Shown here: piece by piece, positions 35,082 to 44,191 of the stretch
Position numbering within the stretch: position 1 is the first letter of the stretch
Layout of the letters: each line of letters begins with the position of its first letter
Source: JBEBVQ01 sp037190845
Lineage (GTDB): Bacteria; Bacteroidota; Bacteroidia; Chitinophagales; Chitinophagaceae
Reading direction: 5' to 3'
NCBI GenBank assembly: GCA_037190845.1
Contig: JBBCJI010000022.1
Location: 1-64,000, forward strand
DNA: 64,000 bases
Translations under genes and position numbers: made by a program
The notes under the pieces: generated by a model
What the model saw: only the letters and a program-made list of their open reading frames with translations
Told to the model about the DNA's origin: nothing
Databases searched by the model: none

Positions 35082-36359
35082 ATGCAACGCGATACCGCTA
35101 TTTTTGATCTAATACAGGAAGAGCTTGAACGCCAGCGCCGTGGCCTGGAACTCATTGCTTCCGAGAACTTTACCAGCCTTCAGGTAATGCAGGCAATGGG
35201 TAATGTGATGACTAATAAATATGCGGAAGGTTATCCGGGTAAGCGGTATTATGGTGGTTGCGAAGTAGTAGATAAAAGTGAGCAACTGGCTATTGACCGG
35301 GCTAAGCAGATATTTAATGTAGCCTATGCCAATGTACAGCCACATAGTGGCGCGCAGGCAAATATGTCCGTATTCCTCGCCTGCCTGCAGCCGGGAGATA
35401 CGATCCTGGGGCTTGATCTCAGTATGGGTGGGCATCTTACACATGGTTCGCCGGTAAATGCTTCCGGTAAGCTATATAATGCTGTGCATTATGGCGTTGT
35501 AAAAGAAACCGGCCTTATTGATTATGATATGCTGGAGCGCCAGGCACTGGAACACAAACCCAAAATGATCATTTGCGGAGCGTCGGCATACAGCCGGGAT
35601 TGGGATTATGCCCGTATCCGTGCGGTTGCCGATAAAGTGGGTGCCTTGCTGATGGCTGATATTGCCCATCCTGCCGGGCTGATTGCCAAAGGTTTGCTCA
35701 GCAATCCTTTTGAGCATTGCCATATTGTTACCAGCACAACACATAAAACATTGCGTGGTCCGCGCGGCGGAATTATTTTAATGAAAGATGATTTTGAAAA
35801 CCCATGGGGTATAAAAGGGCCTAAAGGTGAAGTGCGTCTGATGAGTGCGCTTATAGACCTTGCCGTTTTTCCCGGTGTGCAGGGTGGTCCGCTTGAGCAT
35901 GTAATTGCGGCGAAAGCTGTTTCCTTCTTCGAAATATTGCAGGATGAATTCCTTATTTACGGCAAACAGGTGATTAAGAATGCACAGGCACTGGCCGATG
36001 CCTTCCGTGCAAAAGGGTACGATATTATTTCCGGCGGTACGGATAATCATCTGCTCCTGATTGATCTCCGCAATAAAGGTATCAGTGGTAAAAAGGCGGA
36101 AAATGCTTTGGTAAAAGCTGATATTACCCTCAATAAAAACATGGTCCCTTACGACGACAAATCTCCGTTTATCACTTCAGGTATCCGTGTGGGAGTTCCT
36201 GCTGTTACAACGCGTGGTCTGGGTGAGCAGCATATGTCCCAGGTGGCGGACTGGCTCGACCGGGTATTGATGAATACGGACAATGATGACCTGATCGGTA
36301 TGGTAAAGGGAGAAGTAAATGAATTTATGGCAGGCTTCCCGCTTTATCCGGAAATATAA
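35082..36359 (+). CDS. glyA: Serine hydroxymethyltransferase
   Basis: A 425-residue PLP enzyme that interconverts serine and glycine while loading tetrahydrofolate. The start ATG at 35082 (MQRDTAIFDLIQEELERQRR) was chosen; the frame is open further upstream only because it passes through the nonamer repeat. Key motifs: LIASENF, the PLP lysine K222 in TSTTHKTLRGPRGG, and FPGVQGGPLEHVIAAKA. A weak promoter-like TATCTTGC is at 35059-35066. It is divergent from efp. Confidence 0.96.
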   Translation: MQRDTAIFDLIQEELERQRRGLELIASENFTSLQVMQAMGNVMTNKYAEGYPGKRYYGGCEVVDKSEQLAIDRAKQIFNVAYANVQPHSGAQANMSVFLACLQPGDTILGLDLSMGGHLTHGSPVNASGKLYNAVHYGVVKETGLIDYDMLERQALEHKPKMIICGASAYSRDWDYARIRAVADKVGALLMADIAHPAGLIAKGLLSNPFEHCHIVTSTTHKTLRGPRGGIILMKDDFENPWGIKGPKGEVRLMSALIDLAVFPGVQGGPLEHVIAAKAVSFFEILQDEFLIYGKQVIKNAQALADAFRAKGYDIISGGTDNHLLLIDLRNKGISGKKAENALVKADITLNKNMVPYDDKSPFITSGIRVGVPAVTTRGLGEQHMSQVADWLDRVLMNTDNDDLIGMVKGEVNEFMAGFPLYPEI

Positions 36360-36366
36360 AAAAACT

Positions 36367-36436
36367 GAAAGTTGAAAATGGAAAATTGGGCATGAAAGGC
36401 ATAATATTCATGCCCAATTTTCCATTTTCAACTTTC
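36367..36436. repeat. Perfect 30-bp inverted repeat with 10-nt loop downstream of glyA
   Basis: Arms 36367-36396 and 36407-36436 are exact reverse complements (GAAAGTTGAAAATGGAAAAT... ). It begins 8 bp after the glyA stop, so it can serve as a strong terminator hairpin or 3' stabiliser. Its right arm also covers the -33 region of the next gene's promoter. Words resemble the AATTTGAAAA hairpin in accB-accC. Confidence 0.88.
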
Positions 36437-36454
36437 CATTAACTCCCGGAATCC

Positions 36455-36462
36455 TATTTTTG
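36455..36462 (+). promoter_or_regulatory. -7 promoter element for the 733-residue protein
   Basis: TATTTTTG matches TAnnTTTG exactly, 17 bp before the ATG. The -33 region is a TTTC inside the right arm of the preceding inverted repeat. Confidence 0.5.
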
Positions 36463-36478
36463 CTATATAACCGTACGT

Positions 36479-38680
36479 ATGAAACACTATGCACTCTGGC
36501 TGGCTGGTATAATATTGATCATTCATTTTTTCTCCACCCCTGTTTTCGCGCAAAAACGAAAAGATAAGCAGAAGACCGAAGATACGGTCAGTGTATATGA
36601 TCTTGATACCCTTATCCGTCCGGTTCCCAACAACAGGGCCAGTTTTCATGTAATCGTTGATCGTGAACAGAAAAAGGCGGATGGCGCTGACGGAGCGGTT
36701 GACGGGCGTATCTATTTTTCCGAAGATACTACCTATAACAGGATGCTGAGCCGCGCGATCCTGGTGCAGATAGATCAATTGCAGGTGATGATTGAGAATA
36801 TGCCGGGAAACACAGATGACCGCCTGGTGGATAATCAGGTACGTATCCGTTATCTGCGTGCTTTATCAGACCTGGCCCGTCGGTACAACACTGACCCTAA
36901 AGTAGACCCCGCTTATTATCGCAAGCTTGTGGCGAATTTTAAGAATATGCTGATTGCCCGGCATGAAGGCCGCCTCCCGGCTTTTGTTCATGAAAATATA
37001 AACCTGCAGACACTGGATAACGTAGGGTTAATGGACGGGTATCCTGCTGAACGCGCTTTTATATATACCGAAATGGGACGACTGGAGCCCCGGATGATGA
37101 TTATGCGGCTGACCGAATACGCCGACGATACTTTTTCCTGTGCCGTGATTACAGCAGCAGCGAAAGTGGTGCCGAATGAAGTGCTCAATTTCGCCACATC
37201 CACTAATTACCGGCTGAGCAGCGCTGTAAAGCGTTGTACGGATCCGCTTGTACAGACGATCGTGCAAATAGCTACCCGCTCCAAAGCTCCGCTCAGGGCG
37301 ATGCCTTTTCTCAGTGATATTTATCATAAAAGGAAGACCGTGGCTGAGATTGACCAGATTGCCGGTAATCCTGATCTCTATTATAAAAACCTTGTAAGAC
37401 TCAAGCTTGCCAACGAAAGTCTTGGCGGTGATTCCTATACAGATGAGCTGCGCTTCCGTGGACTCAAATATGTGCGTACGATGAATGATCTGCATGATGA
37501 GAAAGACGCTGTACGTTTCAGGTGTATTGAAGGATTCAAGCCGGAAGAATTGTATTTCATGATGGTATACGGACAAGATGAGATATATACCAGTAGTTTT
37601 CTCGGTACATTCAAACGTATGATGGAGCGGATGGATGGCCTTAAAGGTGATCAGTTGTTCGAAAAAGTGCATTATGACCGATTCCGTACATTTATCCGTA
37701 TGTGTGCCGGTTATAATACCCTCAACCGCTTCCTGGAAACTATTGATGAAGATAAAAAGACACAGTTGCTGCGCGATTTTATTGCCGGGCTTGAGAAGGG
37801 AAGGGAACATGATCTTGAAGATGCAGTGGATGTGGCGGATGCTTTCGGCAGCATTAAAGATGAAAAGCTCGCACGGTTCCTGAAAGACGAAGTAACACAA
37901 AACTATGAGCGCTGTGCACGGGAAAGGAGCATTAAAGGAGTGATTGTTTATGGTCTGCTCGCTACGCTTTTTAAAGGAAATACATCCGAGCTGGATCTGC
38001 CGCCAATCAATCTTGTGCCATATAGCAGCCTGGTGGATGACAAAGGTGTGGTATATCAGCAGTTTTTCTTTTACGGGGACGAAGATGGTAAAATGTCTTA
38101 TGCCAGCTTCCTGGGCAATTTCCGGGATGGGAAATGGAAGATCACAACAGATAAATACTGGACGGTTATTGCATCCACAGCCGGTAAGCCTGTGGTAATC
38201 TATGCCAACCTGCCGCTCACGGAACCGGAAGATGAAGAAGCGCAAAATCGTCTTGCAAAATATTTTCAGGAACAGGGTATTAAACCGACAGTCGTAGTGC
38301 ACAGGGGACATAGCTATCATCTGCCGCTTACTCTGGAGCAGCTTACCCGTGAAAGCCGGATTGTGATGCTGGGTTCTTGCGGAGGATACCATAACCTTGG
38401 CGTGGTACTCGACCAGTCACCCGATGCCCATGTAATCTCTTCCAAGCAGACGGGTGCTATGGCAATAAACGATCCGATTATCAAGACAATTAATGACCGT
38501 TTGCTCGCGGGCGACGACATCAATTGGATATCCTTATGGAAAACGCTTGATACACATTTCCAGAGTAAACGAGGACCGATTCAGGAGATGTTTAATGATT
38601 ATGTGCCGCCACATAAAAATCTCGGTGTGATATTCATCAAAGCCTACCGGAAAATGGTAAACCGTATGGATGAATCCTGA
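36479..38680 (+). CDS. Secreted protein of unknown function with clan-CD-like His/Cys C-terminal region
   Basis: A 733-residue protein with a signal peptide ending at about residue 24 (HFFSTPVFAQ) and no other membrane segment. I do not recognise the family. Residues 60-560 are mainly helical and repeat-like (DQLQVMIENMPGN, ELYFMMVYGQDEIYTSSFLG). The C-terminal part (about 560-733) looks like an alpha/beta fold: PVVIYANLPL, then TVVVHRGHSYHLPLTLEQL with H608, G610 and H611, then RIVMLGSCGGYHN with C634. A strand-His-x-Gly, helix, strand-Ser-Cys-Gly order is that of clan CD proteases (caspases, gingipains, CHAT). No experiment supports activity. It stands alone with its own promoter. Confidence 0.72.
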   Translation: MKHYALWLAGIILIIHFFSTPVFAQKRKDKQKTEDTVSVYDLDTLIRPVPNNRASFHVIVDREQKKADGADGAVDGRIYFSEDTTYNRMLSRAILVQIDQLQVMIENMPGNTDDRLVDNQVRIRYLRALSDLARRYNTDPKVDPAYYRKLVANFKNMLIARHEGRLPAFVHENINLQTLDNVGLMDGYPAERAFIYTEMGRLEPRMMIMRLTEYADDTFSCAVITAAAKVVPNEVLNFATSTNYRLSSAVKRCTDPLVQTIVQIATRSKAPLRAMPFLSDIYHKRKTVAEIDQIAGNPDLYYKNLVRLKLANESLGGDSYTDELRFRGLKYVRTMNDLHDEKDAVRFRCIEGFKPEELYFMMVYGQDEIYTSSFLGTFKRMMERMDGLKGDQLFEKVHYDRFRTFIRMCAGYNTLNRFLETIDEDKKTQLLRDFIAGLEKGREHDLEDAVDVADAFGSIKDEKLARFLKDEVTQNYERCARERSIKGVIVYGLLATLFKGNTSELDLPPINLVPYSSLVDDKGVVYQQFFFYGDEDGKMSYASFLGNFRDGKWKITTDKYWTVIASTAGKPVVIYANLPLTEPEDEEAQNRLAKYFQEQGIKPTVVVHRGHSYHLPLTLEQLTRESRIVMLGSCGGYHNLGVVLDQSPDAHVISSKQTGAMAINDPIIKTINDRLLAGDDINWISLWKTLDTHFQSKRGPIQEMFNDYVPPHKNLGVIFIKAYRKMVNRMDES

Positions 38681-39045
38681 TTGTGGGTATTAATTTCCAC
38701 GTTTTTTTATAGCGGAGCTATTTATCCGATACCACTACGTAAGAAAAGGGTGATTTTTCAATGTGTAAGAGGCTTGTTTTTTGTGTGTTCGTTGCCTCTG
38801 GAATATTGATGGGTAATGTGTCAGATGGTTATTGGAAAAGAAGTGGAGGTCGGCATACTTTTTATCAGTAATACAGGGAGAAGCATACCTGATAATCCGG
38901 AGTGCAAATGGGGGAAACAAAAGCACGAATTATTATCCGGTCATGAATTTTCAGTTGTGTGTGATGAATGGAAAAGCCTTGCGTTTGCGGGGCTTTTCCG
39001 TTTTGTGTACGAGGATGGAAGATTTAGGAGGAGGGTAGGTGCTTC
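38681..39045. other. 365-bp gene-poor stretch between convergent genes
   Basis: No coding frame in this stretch looks real; short frames lack homology-like features or run antisense into the response regulator. The one clear structure is the hairpin at 38970-38999. A degenerate gene or a small RNA cannot be excluded. Confidence 0.5.
38970..38999. terminator. Bidirectional terminator-like hairpin
   Basis: A 9-bp perfect stem GGAAAAGCC/GGCTTTTCC encloses a 12-nt loop. It lies 47 nt past the stop of the minus-strand response regulator and 290 nt past the plus-strand gene, so it most likely ends the regulator transcript. T runs are inside the stem rather than after it. Confidence 0.45.
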
Positions 39046-39684
39046 TTATATCTGTAGAAGATTCAGCTCGATGGCTTTCTGGATCAGCGCAGAGGTCTTT
39101 TTTACATCCAACTTGGAGAGTATGCTTTCCCGGTGGTGGTCTACGGTGCGTTTGCTGATAAAGAGCTTCTCTGCAATTTCGTTACTGGTCAGATTGGCGG
39201 CAATAAGTTGCAGTATTTCTTTCTCTCTTTTGGTAAGTAGCCGTCCCAGTTCCTTTTGCCTTTTTACGATTACGGCATCTTCCTGCACCAGTTTCGTAAC
39301 AGTTTCATCCAGATAAGTGCCACCGTCGTATACCATTTTTATAGCGTCAGTAAGTACTTCCCGGGAAACATGTTTTAGCAGATAACCTTCCACATTGTGC
39401 TGTAGCATGCTTTTGATGTAAAAGATCGTATCGAAGCTGGTCAGGGCAATTATTTTTACACCGGGATACTGCTTTTTGATGATTGCCGCCAGTTCGTCGC
39501 CCTGCTTGTCAGGCATCTGGATGTCGAGCAGCAATATGTCGGGCAGGATGAATTTTAACCCTTCCAGTAATGTCGCTCCATTCGGATAGGTAGCAACCAC
39601 TTCCATTTCAGCACTATAGCGCAGCATATTGGCTACTCCTTCTGCTATCAGTCCGTGGTCATCTGCTATAGAAATTTTGATCAT
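39046..39684 (-). CDS. NarL/LuxR-family response regulator
   Basis: A 212-residue regulator from the ATG at 39684 (MIKISIADDHGLIAEGVANM); the frame is open 38 codons further only because it crosses a nonamer repeat. Receiver domain with D8-D9, phosphorylation site D54 (LLLDIQMPDK), ALTSFDT and LLKHVSRE; LuxR helix-turn-helix at about 150-205 (LTKREKEILQLIAANLTSNEIAEKLFISKRTVDHHR). It follows the kinase gene at 39814-41754 on the same strand with 129 bp between them, filled by repeat copy E. Close in layout to the pair at 13321-15905. Confidence 0.94.
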   Translation of the reverse strand: MIKISIADDHGLIAEGVANMLRYSAEMEVVATYPNGATLLEGLKFILPDILLLDIQMPDKQGDELAAIIKKQYPGVKIIALTSFDTIFYIKSMLQHNVEGYLLKHVSREVLTDAIKMVYDGGTYLDETVTKLVQEDAVIVKRQKELGRLLTKREKEILQLIAANLTSNEIAEKLFISKRTVDHHRESILSKLDVKKTSALIQKAIELNLLQI

Positions 39685-39727
39685 GTTGATAAAAATAGTT
39701 AAATCGGGAAATATAGTGTGTGATGGA

Positions 39728-39804
39728 TCCGATGTGACAGATGTGTTAGATGTGAGGGATGTGTTTATTACATTTCCCACATCTAACACATCTGTCACAT
39801 TTCC
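39728..39804. repeat. Nonamer-word inverted repeat, copy E, between kinase and regulator
   Basis: Words ACAGATGTG (39737-39745) and TTAGATGTG (39746-39754) pair perfectly with 39787-39795 and 39778-39786; flanking words pair imperfectly and a 7-bp loop lies at 39764-39770. It separates the kinase stop from the regulator start inside a two-gene unit. Confidence 0.82.
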
Positions 39805-39813
39805 TATGAATTT

Positions 39814-41754
39814 TCAAATTGAATGATCGGTCTGTATTTCAATATACATAGATGTTCCTTTGCCCGGTTCCGAATCAATGGATAATTTCCCTTTTATCAC
39901 GAGGAGCCGGTTGCGGATATGTAATAAACCTCTGCCGTCCATCATACCATTTCCTTCCATCCCGATTCCGTTATCTTCTACTGTAAGGCTGACGATATCT
40001 TTGCCGAAATGGATTTGTACCATGGCCTGGGTTGCACGTGCGTGTTTCAGTACATTCTGTATCAGTTCCTGCGTAATGCGGTAGAGTGACAACTGGAGGT
40101 CTTTGGATAAATACTCAAAGTTGCCCTGTTCCTGTACGTCTATCTGAAGTCCGGTATCGCGTTCTATAAAGCTGCAATACTGCCGTATGGCTTCGGGCAG
40201 GCTGTGGCGCAGCAATACATCCGGCATGAGGGTATGCGCCGTTTTCCGGATTTCATTTCTCACTTCTTTGATGATACCGTCTATTTTCTTCAGGGAATCA
40301 TTTTGTATCCAGTTTTCATCTTCATTTTTAATGGTATCAAGGCTGTAGGATGCAGCAGAGAGCATGCCGCCGATATGGTCGTGTAGCTCTACAGCTATAC
40401 GGTTCCGCTCTTTTTCTTCTCCTTCCATGGTGGCCCGCAATTCATCAATTTCTTTCTGTTGCCGCATGAAGCGCATCTTTCTTTTCGAGCTGCGGTAAAG
40501 GCTATATAATAAACCAGACAGGCTTAATCCGGCAATAAGTCCGCCACCGATGACCGCGATCCAGATATTCCGGCTGCGGACTTTGTTTTGCTGGAGCAAT
40601 AACTGGTTTTCCTTCAGCGCTATTTCTTTTTCTTTTTCGGAAAGCTGGAATTGTTTTTCCCAGTAGTCCACTGCCTGGGCCCGCTGTCTGATGTGCATGC
40701 TGTCTGCAAGGATATGATACCTGTACAGCATGTCATAGGCTTTGTCCGCATTTCCTGATTTGTGGTAGATATTCGCCATTAACGCATATAGCGCCACTTC
40801 TTCCAGGCGGCCGGGCAGTTCCTGTGAAGTCAGTTTCATAGCGAGATCGCCGTATTTCATCGCCATCGGATAATCCCCGCTCTGCAAATAGGCACGGCTT
40901 AGCCCCTGGTATACGTACAGCGCGCCTGATGCAGCACCGGAATCTATCAGGCTGACTGCATTCTGAGCGTGCGCTTCTGCTTGTGCTTTCTGTTTTTTGG
41001 CGAGATAATATTTTACCAATACCAGAGAGGCCGACCTTTCATACTTTGGATGGCCGGTCTCTTTAGCTTTTTTATAAACTTCGTCTGCCCAGATGAAGGC
41101 GCTGTCCATGTCGTTGCGCCATGAATAGATATAGGCCAGGTTAATGTACGAAGTCAGCAGATCCGGGTTCAGCCGTGGATTCATACGTATAGCCTTCTGT
41201 ATATAGGGATATGCTTTTTCATAATCCTGGTTGTCTATCAGTACGGAGCCTATATAATTGTTCGTATGGACGATAACGGATGTATCTCCTAACTGTTCCA
41301 CGAGGGGGATATTCTTCTGTAGTACCATGATTGCAGAATCGCTGTGCCCGGAAATTTTAAACACCAGGAACCTGCCGTGATTCCATCTGATCATTAATCG
41401 GGTCCGTTGTGGTGATCTTACACAGTACGGGTAAGCCCGGAAGAGATAGCGGGTTGCGGCAGGTATATCATTCTTTAAGGCATAACAGGTTGCTATGTTG
41501 ATGAGCGCTGTGGCAGTACCTTCGTTATGATGAAGCTGTTCGTATAGCTGCCGGGCTTCCTGTAAAAGGAGCAGGGCGCTGTCGGTATTGCTGTCCATCA
41601 GTTTCATACCCGTGGAAACCAGCTGATGCGCCCGGGACGAATCAGACAGCAAGATGCGCATATGCTCTTCTGCACCGGATAAAAATTTTCTTTGTGCGGC
41701 AGCGGGGAGGTACAGGACCACCAGCAGAAGTAATAAGGAGCCTGTTGTCTTCAA
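39814..41754 (-). CDS. TPR-containing sensor histidine kinase (HisKA_3 type)
   Basis: A 646-residue kinase. The start is read as TTG at 41754 (MKTTGSLLLLLVVLYLPAAAQ, a signal peptide); the ATG at 41787 lies upstream of the -7 box. About six tetratricopeptide repeats (residues ~60-360), a membrane helix (IWIAVIGGGLIAGLSLSGLL), a coiled coil, the phospho-accepting H458 in RIAVELHDHIGG, and an HATPase domain (NVLKHARATQAM, EDNGIGMEG) follow. The partner regulator is encoded next. Whole architecture mirrors the kinase at 13321-15270. Confidence 0.91.
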   Translation of the reverse strand: MKTTGSLLLLLVVLYLPAAAQRKFLSGAEEHMRILLSDSSRAHQLVSTGMKLMDSNTDSALLLLQEARQLYEQLHHNEGTATALINIATCYALKNDIPAATRYLFRAYPYCVRSPQRTRLMIRWNHGRFLVFKISGHSDSAIMVLQKNIPLVEQLGDTSVIVHTNNYIGSVLIDNQDYEKAYPYIQKAIRMNPRLNPDLLTSYINLAYIYSWRNDMDSAFIWADEVYKKAKETGHPKYERSASLVLVKYYLAKKQKAQAEAHAQNAVSLIDSGAASGALYVYQGLSRAYLQSGDYPMAMKYGDLAMKLTSQELPGRLEEVALYALMANIYHKSGNADKAYDMLYRYHILADSMHIRQRAQAVDYWEKQFQLSEKEKEIALKENQLLLQQNKVRSRNIWIAVIGGGLIAGLSLSGLLYSLYRSSKRKMRFMRQQKEIDELRATMEGEEKERNRIAVELHDHIGGMLSAASYSLDTIKNEDENWIQNDSLKKIDGIIKEVRNEIRKTAHTLMPDVLLRHSLPEAIRQYCSFIERDTGLQIDVQEQGNFEYLSKDLQLSLYRITQELIQNVLKHARATQAMVQIHFGKDIVSLTVEDNGIGMEGNGMMDGRGLLHIRNRLLVIKGKLSIDSEPGKGTSMYIEIQTDHSI

Positions 41755-41773
41755 TTCGAAAAGCTGATGTAAG

Positions 41774-41781
41774 CAAATATA
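41774..41781 (-). promoter_or_regulatory. -7 promoter element for the second TPR kinase
   Basis: TATATTTG on the minus strand is an exact TAnnTTTG match, 19 bp upstream of the TTG at 41754. It makes the ATG at 41787 an unlikely start. Confidence 0.5.
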
Positions 41782-42020
41782 GAACAATAATATTTCGTCA
41801 ACGGATGCGGCTGCATTACAGGGCTGCCGGCAGCTTCCGGGTTTTTAAAAACGGGAATTTCCGGTGATTCCTTTTTTTGTAAAACAGCCGAAACCCTATG
41901 TAAATAAGCGATATAGCGATGCGTTTATTGTCAGGGATTTGTAAAAGCAGAAAATGGGCATTTTGTGCCTATATTTTTCTGCTCTTTTATTGCTCATTTT
42001 GTTTCACAAAAATAAAAAAC

Positions 42021-44162
42021 ATGGAGTATTTTAATTTACAATTAAATGATTTTCGGGTATGCTTCAGTCAGATATCCTGTTCTGTATTGAGAAAGGCGTG
42101 CATTATACTTATCTGTAGCATCCCGAATTTGGGGATCTTATATGCCCAGAATGTCAGTTATGGATGGGCGATGAACATGGGCGGTAATACAGCCGATAAT
42201 GGTAAGGCGGTAGCCCGGGATGGTAATGGTAATGTATATGTGACAGGTATTTTTACCGGCACGGCAGATTTCAATTCAGGTGGCGCCGGTGGTACGCTTA
42301 CTGCTGCAGGGAATGAAGATGTTTTTTTGGCGAAGTATGATCGTAATGGTGATTATCTCTGGGCTAAACGTATGGGGGGGAACAGCAGCGACCAGGTTTT
42401 TGCAGTAGCGGCAGATAATACCGGGAATGTGTATATAACAGGTTCCTTTACCGGTACGGCAGATTTCAATCCCGGTGGCACCGGCGGCGGGCTTACTGCC
42501 TCAGGGAATGAAGACGTGTTTTTGGCCGGGTATGCTCCTGACGGCAGCTTTCTTTGGGCTAAACGTATGGGTGGCAGTGATCCGGATAAGGGTTTGGGGG
42601 TAGCTCTGGATGGTACCGGTAATATATATGTGACAGGGAGCTTTCAGGGAACGGCAGACTTTAATCCTGGCGGCACCGGCGGTACGTTTACGACCCAGGG
42701 GGGAGAAGATGTGTTTTTGGCCAAGTATGCCTCCGGTGGTAGTTTCCTTTGGGCCAAAGGTATGGGAAGCAGCGGCGAGGATGACGGCCGGGCTGTAGCT
42801 GTGGATGGCTCCGGTAATGTGTATATAACGGGCAATTTCGGATACATTGCATTCGGAGGGGCGGCGGACTTTAACCCCGGTGGCGCCGGCGGTACGCTTA
42901 CCAGTGCAGACCTCATCTTTCCGGATATGTTCCTGGCCAAGTATGATGCCGGCGGTAATTACCTGTGGGCAAAAGGCATGGGCGGTGTGGAGTTCGAATG
43001 GGGGAATGGAATTGCGGTGGACGCTGCCCGTAATGTATACGTGACAGGGAGCTATACAGGGGCGGCGGACTTTAACCCCGGTGGCAGCGGCGGTACGCTT
43101 CCTGCCGCAGGCCCTGAAGATTTATTCGTACTCAAGTGCGACTCAAGCGGTGATTACCTGTGGTGTAAAAACACCGGAAACAGTGGCTCTTTTGTCGCCG
43201 GGCGGTCGGTAGCTTTGGACGGGGCCGGTAATGTGTATGTGACGGGATTTTTTAACGGGCCGGCAGATTTTGATCCTGGTGCTGGTACGAATACACTCTC
43301 TCCGGCAGGAAGCTGGGATGTATTTGTGGCCAGCTACGCTCCAAACGGTGACCATGTGTGGGCCGAACGCATGGGCGGAAGCGGGGCAGACGAAGCGTAT
43401 GGAATAGTAGTGGACGGTACAAATAATGTGTATGTGACGGGGCTCTTTAACGGGTCGGTCAATTTTAACCCATGGGGCAGTGGTGGTACGCTTGCATCAG
43501 CAGGAGATGCGGATATATTTTTACTTAAACTCAGCCAAAGATGTGAAGTCTTTACTGACCTTACAGAATCGGCATGTGGCAGCTTTACGTTTAATGATAC
43601 CGTCTATACGGCTACCGGAATTTATACCGATACATTTACCAGTGTTCTTAGCTGTGACAGTATCGTTACCCTGGACTTAACCATTATCCCGGCTCCCGTT
43701 GCCACAGTCAGCAGAAATGGTGCTGTGCTGACAGCAGGCAGCGCAGACAGCTACCAATGGATCAACTGCGGGGATAATACGGCGATACCCGGCGCCGATG
43801 ATCAGGATTATACAGCATCAGCCAGTGGCAGCTACGCTGTTATTGTTACCGAAAACGGCTGCAGCGATACCTCGGAATGTGTGCTCGTGGAAGATGGCGC
43901 CGGCATCAACGCACCGGGCGCCGGTAATGTAGTGCGTTTATATCCTAATCCCGCAGACAGCAGGATTGTTATACAGACACAGCAGGCATTGAAGCATGCA
44001 ACAATCCGGTTTGTAAACATGACAGGACAGTTGCTGACGGAGCAATTCGATCAGGAAGGCACGTTGTTTGTGCTGGATATAGAACAGTATCCGGATGGGA
44101 TTTACTTTTTGGAGATTAGCGAAGGCAGCCATACCGTGAGGATGAAAGTGATAAAAAGGTGA
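42021..44162 (+). CDS. SBBP (seven-repeat beta-propeller) protein with type A T9SS sorting domain
   Basis: A 713-residue secreted protein. The ATG at 42021 puts a hydrophobic segment ending at LGILYAQ about 42 residues in; the frame is open further upstream. Seven repeats of 65-72 residues (about 45-510) have the pattern GNVYVTGxFxGTADFNPGGxGGTL ... DxFLAKYDxxGxYLWAKxMGG, the SBBP motif of beta-propellers. A Cys-containing module (TESACGSFTFNDTVYTATGIYTDTF) and an Ig-like domain follow. The last ~75 residues (LYPNPADSRIVIQTQQ ... GIYFLEISEGSHTVRMKVIKR) are a type A T9SS signal. The next gene, 29 bp downstream, is a paralogue. Ligand unknown. Confidence 0.87.
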   Translation: MEYFNLQLNDFRVCFSQISCSVLRKACIILICSIPNLGILYAQNVSYGWAMNMGGNTADNGKAVARDGNGNVYVTGIFTGTADFNSGGAGGTLTAAGNEDVFLAKYDRNGDYLWAKRMGGNSSDQVFAVAADNTGNVYITGSFTGTADFNPGGTGGGLTASGNEDVFLAGYAPDGSFLWAKRMGGSDPDKGLGVALDGTGNIYVTGSFQGTADFNPGGTGGTFTTQGGEDVFLAKYASGGSFLWAKGMGSSGEDDGRAVAVDGSGNVYITGNFGYIAFGGAADFNPGGAGGTLTSADLIFPDMFLAKYDAGGNYLWAKGMGGVEFEWGNGIAVDAARNVYVTGSYTGAADFNPGGSGGTLPAAGPEDLFVLKCDSSGDYLWCKNTGNSGSFVAGRSVALDGAGNVYVTGFFNGPADFDPGAGTNTLSPAGSWDVFVASYAPNGDHVWAERMGGSGADEAYGIVVDGTNNVYVTGLFNGSVNFNPWGSGGTLASAGDADIFLLKLSQRCEVFTDLTESACGSFTFNDTVYTATGIYTDTFTSVLSCDSIVTLDLTIIPAPVATVSRNGAVLTAGSADSYQWINCGDNTAIPGADDQDYTASASGSYAVIVTENGCSDTSECVLVEDGAGINAPGAGNVVRLYPNPADSRIVIQTQQALKHATIRFVNMTGQLLTEQFDQEGTLFVLDIEQYPDGIYFLEISEGSHTVRMKVIKR

Positions 44163-44191
44163 GTAGCGGGACCGGCATAAAACATGAAAAA

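Noticed and set aside
37028..38392. 454-codon minus-strand frame opposite the 733-residue protein
   Set aside because: Long enough to consider, but it lies wholly antisense to a gene with signal peptide, promoter and ordered motifs, and its protein is low in recognisable structure and rich in Phe, His and Ile.
38816..39316. 166-codon plus-strand frame across the gene-poor stretch
   Set aside because: More than half is antisense to the response regulator, and the rest has no support.
39685..39798. 38-codon N-terminal extension of the second response regulator
   Set aside because: It is a translation of the nonamer repeat; receiver domains start at MIKISIADD.
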